Source: Chrysemys picta bellii (lineage: Eukaryota; Chordata; Testudines; Emydidae). Taken from it: a DNA stretch of 64,000 bases. Below, one piece after another: positions 56,936 through 64,000 of this stretch. The translations under genes were made by a program, and so were the position numbers. Numbering within the stretch: position 1 is the first letter of the stretch; each line of letters opens with the position of its first letter. The stretch is taken from contig NC_088805.1 in the NCBI RefSeq assembly GCF_011386835.1, positions 18,410,836 to 18,474,835 on the forward strand, written 5' to 3'. Under the pieces are notes generated by a model. The model did not search any database and was not told the origin of the DNA. It saw nothing but the letters and a program-made list of their open reading frames with translations.

Positions 56936-57824
56936 GTGACTATATCTCAAATGAGAATGTGGTCAAACTGCCCCTTCAATTCTACAACACTGTTAAAAAC
57001 TAGGGGGTGGGGAAATCACTTTTCATCAGGACACTTCAGTTTCTCCTAAATCAGTGTAGTAGAAAAAGGAAGGGACATGATACTATGCGGAGGGATACCA
57101 TCTAAAAAAATTCTGCTATGATGTCTTCCAGTATTGCAGTAATTTTAGTCTCATTTCAGGAGGGGCTTGACAGCCTGACAAATCATGACTTAGTCTCATT
57201 ACAGTACTCTTGTGGTTTTTCAGTAAGCCTATCACTGCAGCCAAAACTCTGCTTCAGTTGATGAAGTGCAGAATATAACTTCTGTAGCTCTCTCATTCAT
57301 CTTATGCTTCCTACTATCCTCCCTAAGAAACTTTATTTGAGAGGAGCATGCTGACATTGACATTACTGATATCACTGTCAGTGATCACTTTCACTTATTC
57401 ATTCCTTGGTTATCAAATGGAGTATGGAAGCCAAGCCATATTAGCTGTGCAAGTTTGGTTTACTTTATCTCTAAAAGTATTTGACTTTTCTTGTGACTAG
57501 GATAGAATAGCAATCATTTCTCAAGGTGGGATGTGCATGGAAAACGTGAAATCTGACAGTCTCGGTATCAGTTGTCTGCAAGAGGAGAATACTCACAACT
57601 CTGTGCCAGCTGTAGTGAGTGCTAGAGTAAACCAGCTGCTGTTATCTTGACTGCTGTCTAGACTTGCTTTGAGCACACTAAAACGATGTGATTAAAATGC
57701 CAGCACCTAGTCTGATAGCAGTCCCGTCATTGCTAGCACGCCTAGTCTAGATTTTTGGCCAAGATCTAGTAACAAGGCCCCCACACTTGGAAAAGAATAA
57801 TCTTAGCAAAATTTAGCTCTTCCA

Positions 57825-57995
57825 TAGTGCATTTCATGCATAGATCTCAAAGTAATTTGCTAAAAAAGTCAGGTAGTAGCACCATTTTACAGATGAGTAA
57901 ACTGAGGCACAGAGGTGAAGGTCTGCTAAGCAAAGTCAATGGCAGCACAGGAATAGAACCCAGGTTGTTTTATGGTCCAGTTTTCTATTCACTGG
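57825..57995 (+). repeat. MIR SINE
   Basis: 'accattttacagatgagtaa', 'actgaggcacagaggtgaag' and 'gaatagaacccaggttg' follow the MIR consensus order closely across about 170 bases. It is the best preserved MIR in the window. Confidence 0.8.
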
Positions 57996-58728
57996 ACTTT
58001 ACTGTCTGTAAGTATCTGGAATGACTGTGGGGATTTGAATGACTACCCTTAATTAGAACAAATCTGAAATCTAATATTTGAAGAGTGCTGTGTACTGATG
58101 TGGATGACTGCCATTTTTCCCCCCAACGCGGTAGATCCCCTAAGAGAAATGTGTATCGTGTAATCTGAGACAGATTGATTATGAAGCTAATTCTTGGCAA
58201 ATGTCTCTTCACTTAGTTTTAATGCTTCATAACTGTGTATTGTAGAAATTCCCACAACTACGAACATTTAGGTTAATTTAAAGCTTTCAACCTGAATTTT
58301 TTAAAGTGTTCTGTTACTCCTTATTTATTAATCAGTAAGACTACATCCCCTGAGAGCAATAAAAAAAATTAATGTTACTATGCTTTGCCTACAGTAAAGC
58401 AGGAAATTGTTCTTATAAATGTATAGGCGAGTGTGGCCATAAACTGCTTGAACACTTTTCAAAAGGGGTTGTTCTTCTGTAGCTGGAAATACTGGAGAAA
58501 TGGGATACTGGATAAAATGGAGCTGAGGGAAAGCGAAGTGTGTCATGGGGTTGCTTGTGGACTGGTGACTTTGCATTTCTCATCCTCCTTTGCATCTCTT
58601 TGCCTCCCCAAATCAACAGATTTTAGGGTACTGTAAGTGTGCAGTGTGCATGCACAGATAGAATGTCCTCTTCTCCCTCTTCCACTTGTGTCTTAAGCCC
58701 TGCCCAGTTCAGGAAGTTACATGCCTAA

Positions 58729-59023
58729 GACCTTGTCTATGCTACAGGGGAAATTCGATCTAAGCTACGCAATTTGAATTACATGAACAGCTTAACTCAA
58801 ATTGATGTAGCTTAGCTCGACTAACCACGGGGTCCACACTACTCAGTGTCGACGGTAGATGCTCTCCTGTCAACTCCCCCTGCTCTTCTCGATTCGGTGG
58901 AGTACAGGAGTCGACAGGAGAGTGATCTGGGGTCAATTTAGTGGGTCTTCACTAGACCTGCTAAATTGACTGCCGATGTATCGATCACCGCACGTTGATC
59001 CTCCAGGAAGTGTAGACCAGCCC
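58729..59023. mobile_element. MITE, TSD TAA
   Basis: Ends 'gaccttgtctatgctac' and 'gtgtagaccagccc' are flanked by TAA (58726-58728, 59024-59026). The interior has 'gctctcctgtcaactcc' mirrored by 'ggagtcgacaggagag'-like sequence and 'taagctacgcaatttga'. Opposite orientation to the copy at 50519-50815. Confidence 0.85.
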
Positions 59024-59039
59024 TAAGTCCACTTGTGAG

Positions 59040-59760
59040 CTACATCTGGGAACACCGCTCCTGGAGTTGGGCAGCTCAAGCGCCTAAGTTGTTTCTTGCA
59101 AGAATGGGCTAGGCACCTGCCTCACTCCACCTTGGATCAATAATTCGGTCTTTGGAGCAGGGGGACTGAACCCAGGGGCTCCTGTCTCTCAGATGGGTGC
59201 CCTAACCACCAGGCTTTAGAGTCAGTCTCTCTCTCTGGCCCAATGACTAGTTGAAGTGTTCCATTGTATAAATATTTAACAGGAGAGACTGAGGGATCCC
59301 CACATCAGAATGTCCCATAGCTAAAGGGAACTCTCCTGAGAGGTAGGATTTGAACAGGGTTCTCCCTTCTCCCTATTGGGGGGATGAATTGAACCTGGGT
59401 GTCTCCCTTATCCCAGATGAGCGCTCTAACCACTGGGTTAAAGGTATAAGAGAGGTGGCTCTTCCTCCTCATGCATTTTGAACAGACATTGCAGGCAAGG
59501 TAGGTTGAGGAGCACTTATCTTCCCCGATTTCTGGATTGCACATGGGGTTAGGCCAGAGAGAAGCATCCAGACACCTAGAGTAAGGCAGTTGTGCGCGTG
59601 CTCAGAGGAAAAACCTTAGGTAGATAGAGGACTTTTATAGTGAAAATTTAGGTGCCCACAGGGTTAGGCAGCAGCCGAGTGGGGGTTTTGTGGGTCACGG
59701 TGATGCCTAAAACTGGGGTTTAGATGCCTAAATACATTTGTAGATCTGGGACAGTTAGAC
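59040..59760 (-). repeat. Composite reptile repeat with two tRNA-like modules
   Basis: On the minus strand two modules have the same layout. One (about 59225-59150) contains 'ggtggttagggcacccatc' followed by 'cctgggttcagtccc'. The other (about 59447-59375) contains 'cagtggttagagcgctcat' followed by 'cccaggttcaattcatc'. Each has an A-box-like and a B-box-like segment at tRNA spacing. Surrounding sequence ('aaatttaggtgcccacaggg', 'tttagatgcctaaata') also looks repetitive. The family is not identified. Confidence 0.55.
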
Positions 59761-60462
59761 CATATACCTCAAGGTGAACCCGTTCACTACAAACTTTGTT
59801 GTCCTACATCTTTATGCAAGCCAAATAAACAGCTTGGTAGAGATTTTTGTCTATCCTTTTGTACTCTGCCTAGTGTAAGGAAATACTGCTGCGGCTTAGG
59901 GTAGGCATGATTTAAAGCACCACCCTATTATTTTGATATGCTAGCATAAAGAATATAATTTTAGATAAAGGCCACGGTTTAATAAGATTGTAAATCCAGT
60001 AAATAGATGCAGTACAGGGAGGCAATTTTTCAAGATCTTTCTAGCACCTCTGTTGTAAAACATTATGAGCAGCTAAAGATGAAACTTCAACAATCTCTTA
60101 CTTTTTAAAAGTCATCATTTCATTTTTGTTCTTTGGGCTAAATTTACTCTTTTTTAATGTGACCATGTTTTTAATTAAACTATTTCTGATTTTATACCAT
60201 ATTCCTTTCCGGAAGAGTTTTTACTTGTCTACTAAATTGAACCAATAAGAGAGGCTTAAAGCAAGAATACTTTAAATAGAAGAGAATCTGTCATGTTCAA
60301 TTTAAGATTAGAGAGATGCATGGAAATAGTAGTATGCAGTTTTAGCCTCTTTGAGCTAAAGAATTCTGGCATAAGATGCCAGGTGTTTGTCCTTTGCAGA
60401 AGAGACTTCTCACCGCTTGCTGAGCTGTTTTAATCAGAGGAGTCTTCATTTATTCACTACTC

Positions 60463-60545
60463 ACTGAGGACCTGATCCAAAGGCCATTGAACTTAATTGA
60501 GGTCTTTCCAGTGACTTCAATAGTATTTGGATCAAGCCCTGTGAA
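60463..60545. repeat. Palindromic amniote repeat
   Basis: 'cctgatccaaaggccattga' is mirrored by 'cttcaatagtatttggatca', a typical copy of the 'gatccaaagcccattgaag' palindromes of reptile and bird genomes. Confidence 0.7.
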
Positions 60546-60779
60546 AGTAATGCAGGTGATGGCTAGCAACAGATATCTGGCTTCATTCAAGGGAGCACTC
60601 AGACATTTGCCAATTCTTTCTGACCATCTCCCATCTGGGTTTTCTTTTCTAGTTCCACAGTATGTCATTATTTTTAGAGCAGTTCCACCCTCTATGGTGC
60701 AAGCTTGATTCCTCCATCAACCACCACCAAGCAAGCTTGATAATATTATTGTAGCCTGTAATGTATAAAAAAAGAGTAC

Positions 60780-61830
60780 ATAGTCTGTCCACATTACATA
60801 TAGCAATCATAATTTACGGGTGGGGGATATTTTCCTAAGCTTAACCCGTTAAAGATTTTGTCACCATCTGGCTTCCAAGCCTGTATTTGCTGCTTTGACA
60901 TGAGGGGGAAGCAATTTTTAAAGTCACCCAAAATATAGCTACAGAACTGACAGATATCCTTATTTGCAAGCACAAAATCCTGCATCTGCTTGCACAACTG
61001 GGAATTTAAATATGCAGCTGACCCGTCTACCCTTGTAAATGCAAGTTTTTGCAAATATGCAGTGAATGGGTGCAGATGTTCTTGAGAACATATTTTTGGA
61101 GGCCCTTTTGATGGTATGGCCAAGAATATACAGGATTGAAGGTAGTCTTGCTAGCCATGCTCTGCATTTGAATGGCCTTGGGTAAACTAGTGTAAGTATG
61201 GGATCCTTTTAATCTGCATTTGAGGATTAGACCTGGGTTAAGTGTGGGACTGGGAGTCAGGATGTCTAATCACAGTTCTGACAGACTTCGAACTCTGCGG
61301 TGTGATCATTAATGTTTGTAAAGTGCCCTGGAGATGCAAAATGTTGCATAAGTATTGCTTATTTATACTAATTTGCAGCTCGACAGATATTACTTCTGAG
61401 TCACTAAACTCACTAACTTCTCAGAGAATTGCTGGAAAGATTTAAGGTAAATTAGGCCTTGTGACGCATTCATTGTTTAGGTGCTATAGCTTCACTGGAA
61501 GTAGGGAAGGAAAAAAGATTGAGGATAATACCATAAAGTACAGCAGGGAAAGATTATCACAAAATCCACATCTATCAAAACCTTTTCAGCGCTTTCTGCA
61601 ACACCAGCTGAAATCCTTCACTGAGGAGCTCAACTTCAGGTTCCCACAATATCACTCAAAACAAAAAATGCTTTTGTGTGTCCTTGTAACTGTTGACTCT
61701 CTCCTGCCTTTAAAGAAGACTGCTAGGTCCATTAGCTTTAATGGACCACCAGTAGTGCCAAACATTTTTTGTATTAATGCCATTCACACCAAAGCATTTA
61801 CGGCAGTGTCTTTAGGTGCATAAGTGTCAT
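60780..61830. other. Intron sequence with two unassigned open frames
   Basis: A 109-codon frame on the minus strand (61123-60794) and a 120-codon frame on the plus strand (61461-61823) lie 340 bases apart. Neither shows a domain, signal peptide or repeat I recognise. The first overlaps sequence with a repeat-like feel ('tgcatttacaagggtaga'). Most likely chance or decayed repeat. Confidence 0.35.
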
Positions 61831-62032
61831 TCAAACACAAGCAAGGTTTTCAGGTGACTATGCTCAGATTTATTAAAGTCAACTTCTTTAAAATGTTTTC
61901 TATTTTATTATTTGCATTGTGGTAGGGCTGAGGAGCCCCAGTCACGGACAAGGTGCAGTAGACACCCCCACAACAAAAAGACAGCCCTAGTCCCCCAAGC
62001 TTACCATTCACTTTCCTTTTCTTGACTCCAAT

Positions 62033-62207
62033 TAGGGTTGCCAACTCTGACTGAAGCTATTCCGGGAGATTTCTTTTTCCAACATGATGAAATGTTATTT
62101 TCTTAAAATATTCTATTAAAATCTCCTGGATTGCTTTCAACAGTCACTGGGAGATTGCTGCCGATTCTGGGAGACTCTAAGCCAATCCTGGAGGGTTGGA
62201 TACCCTA
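62033..62207. mobile_element. hAT MITE, 8-bp target duplication
   Basis: Ends 'tagggttgccaactct' and 'gagggttggataccct' plus A are inverted repeats. Flanks 'actccaat' (62025-62032) and 'acttcaat' (62208-62215) agree at seven of eight positions. 175 bp, non-coding. Confidence 0.8.
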
Positions 62208-62974
62208 ACTTCAATGCAGGAACCACTGTCCGAGAGTGTTTCAAGCATGTACCAACCATTCATTTCTTCCATTTCCTCATTGTTTACAGGGAACCCATCA
62301 TAATTCACTCTCTCCTGTTTGTACTATAGATAGATATTTTTAATAACTTACAGATCAGGAATGAGCAAGAGAAAAGTAATATCTGAATAACAGATTGGGA
62401 TTTGAACCTTTCTGATGTCTGACTAGCACTATCTGAAGCTGCTTAAGAAACATGCCTAAAACCACATGGCTTTAATAAGAAAACTGTACATTTATCCTAG
62501 ATTAGATGCTGTGGGTTCTCCTCTTAATAATGAAAGTGGCTGTGATGATTCCAGAGGTTGAGGCTTGACTTTCTGCCTTGACACACGACGCTCGGCTGTG
62601 TTCCAGGATTGCACCAGTGCAACTTGCATCGTTGGAACTGGGTGGGCAGAGCTGCAACAGTGCAGTTAGGCCACACTAGCCGTCCTGTTATGGGCGCATA
62701 CAGGGCGTTGTATCCATGCTCTGCATTAATGTTCTGTGAAGAAACCCATGGCCTTTCCTCTCCAAACTGAGCTTCTGTTCCTTCAGCAACCTTCTAGTTT
62801 CAGTGGGGCATGTAAGCAGAATGTTTCCATTGACCTGGCACTGGCTGGTGTCCTTCATAAAGACTTGCAATATCTTCCTCTTCTGAAGCCGGGCAAACCT
62901 CCCCTTCCCCCAATCCAGGAGCCCCAGTGCGCGCGTCGCCGCCCCCCCCCCGAAGCTGGAACCTCCCTCACCCA

Positions 62975-63765
62975 TACACAGCCCCTAGCTACCCCCTTGT
63001 TGCACCGAGCTACCCCCCTCATTTCACACAGCCCCAGCTACCCCCTTGCCTGCACCCTGAGCTATGCTCTCCCTGCACCCTGAGCTACTCCTCTTACTTC
63101 ACACAGCCCCCAGCTACCCCCTCCCTGCACGCTCAGCTACCCCCTCTCACTTCACACAGCCCTTAGCTACCCCCTGCCTGCAATCTGAGCTACCCCCTCT
63201 CACTTCATACAGCCCTTAGCTACCCCCTGCCTGCACCCTGAGCTATTCCCCTGCATGCACACAACCCCAGCTACCCCCTCCCTGCACCCTGAGCTACTCC
63301 CCTCACTTCACACAGCTCTAGCTATCCACTGCCTGCATACAGTCCCTAGCTACCCCCTCCCTGCACCCTGAACTACCCCCCTCACTTCCCACAGCCTTAG
63401 CTACCCCCTTGCCTGCACCCTGAGCTACCCCCCTCACTTCACACAGCCCCAGCTACCCCCTCCCTGCACCTTGAGCTACTCCCCTCACTTCACACAGCTC
63501 TAGCTTCCCGCTCCCCGCACACAGCCCCTAGCTACCCCCTCCCTGAACTACCCCCCTCACTTCACATAGCCCCTAGCTACCCCCTGCCTGCACCCTGAAC
63601 TACACCCCTCACTTCACACAGCCCCTAGCTATCCCCTGCCTGCACCCTGAACTACCCCCCTCACTTCACACAGCCCCTAGCTATCCCCTGCCTGCACCCT
63701 GAACTACCCCCCTCACTTCACACAGCCCCTAGCTGCCCCCCCTGCAGCCTGAGCGGTTTTCAAAC
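62975..63765. repeat. Minisatellite with about 52-bp unit
   Basis: The unit runs 'cacttcacacagcccctag', 'ctaccccctgcctgcaccc', 'tgaactacccccct', 52 bases in the best copies near 63600-63720. About fifteen variable units are present. The right end is more regular than the left. Reading frames through it are composition artefacts. Confidence 0.9.
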
Positions 63766-63817
63766 TTTTTGAACTGAGTCCCCCACTTTGAGTTAGTGGG
63801 GTGGCCTCCTGAGTGAG

Positions 63818-63942
63818 TAGGGTGACCAGATGTTCTGATTTTATAGGGACAGTCCCGATTTCTGGGTCTTTTTCTTATATAGGCTCGTATTGCCCCCCCA
63901 CCCCCTGTCCCGATTTTTCACACTTGCTGTCTGGTCATCCTA
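63818..63942. mobile_element. hAT MITE, perfect 8-bp target duplication
   Basis: Ends 'tagggtgaccagatgt' and 'gtctggtcatccta' are inverted repeats. 'tgagtgag' is repeated exactly on both sides (63810-63817, 63943-63950). The interior has the palindromic pair 'acagtcccgattt' and 'tgtcccgattttt'. 125 bp, non-coding. Confidence 0.9.
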
Positions 63943-64000
63943 TGAGTGAGTCAGAGGATGGAGGTGGTGCTCCCTCCATGGACCCTGCTGTGCGGAGCTG

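Noticed and set aside
60794..61123. 109-codon minus-strand frame without recognised domain
   Set aside because: No conserved motif, splice context or neighbouring exon, and composition like surrounding intron. Kept only as an unassigned frame.
61461..61823. 120-codon plus-strand frame
   Set aside because: Same reasons; it would need protein or cross-species conservation to be taken as a gene.
62736..63166. Pro/Leu/Ser-rich frames near the right end
   Set aside because: They translate the 52-bp minisatellite.
62975..63765. Regularly spaced repeats considered as a CRISPR array
   Set aside because: Units are contiguous without unique spacers, and the genome is eukaryotic.

Overview
This window is from a vertebrate nuclear genome, most likely a hidden-necked (cryptodiran) turtle. 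It shows split genes with GT/AG introns, long non-coding stretches and no compact operons. Nearly all recognisable repeats are turtle or reptile types: a tRNA-derived turtle SINE, Penelope-like element (PLE) ends, Harbinger-type MITEs beginning 'ggcctggtctacac', hAT MITEs and a reptile-type LTR. Species cannot be settled from the sequence alone.

Only two protein-coding genes are supported, both on the + strand. The left edge holds the last coding exon of RANBP1 (to the stop at 849) with its 3'UTR. After about 8.8 kb of intergenic DNA, the first coding exon of the palmitoyltransferase gene ZDHHC8 lies at 9912-10015 and ends at a GT donor. RANBP1 followed by ZDHHC8 in the same direction is the conserved order known from human 22q11.2. 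I found no second ZDHHC8 exon, so 10016-64000 reads as one first intron of at least 54 kb.

The intergenic stretch carries a 1.56-kb foldback hAT transposon with a broken transposase. The intron is a layered record of transposition. It holds four PLE-end insertions with 10-12 bp target duplications, a solo LTR with a 5-bp duplication (16110-16933), many palindromic MITEs, and a degraded intron-bearing tRNA-Leu(CAA)-like pseudogene (25003-25109). It also holds a 5S-rRNA-derived sequence (29284-29387) and a 2-kb Harbinger-like element with a broken Myb/SANT ORF and two younger elements inside it (29761-31798). Further right are a tRNA-derived SINE (33122-33310), a MITE split by a PLE, a hAT element with a C-rich minisatellite, a Tigger-like element, a gutted minus-strand endogenous retrovirus with two LTRs (47731-51391), a PLE GIY-YIG remnant, MIR-like SINEs and a 52-bp minisatellite at the right end.

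The two genes have known jobs. RANBP1 works with RanGAP1 on Ran-GTP during nuclear transport. ZDHHC8 S-acylates membrane proteins. Nothing here suggests they work together beyond old linkage. I saw no new multi-gene system. The most unusual material is the structure of the mobile elements and the large ZDHHC8 intron. Most open reading frames over 60 codons are repeat translations or chance.
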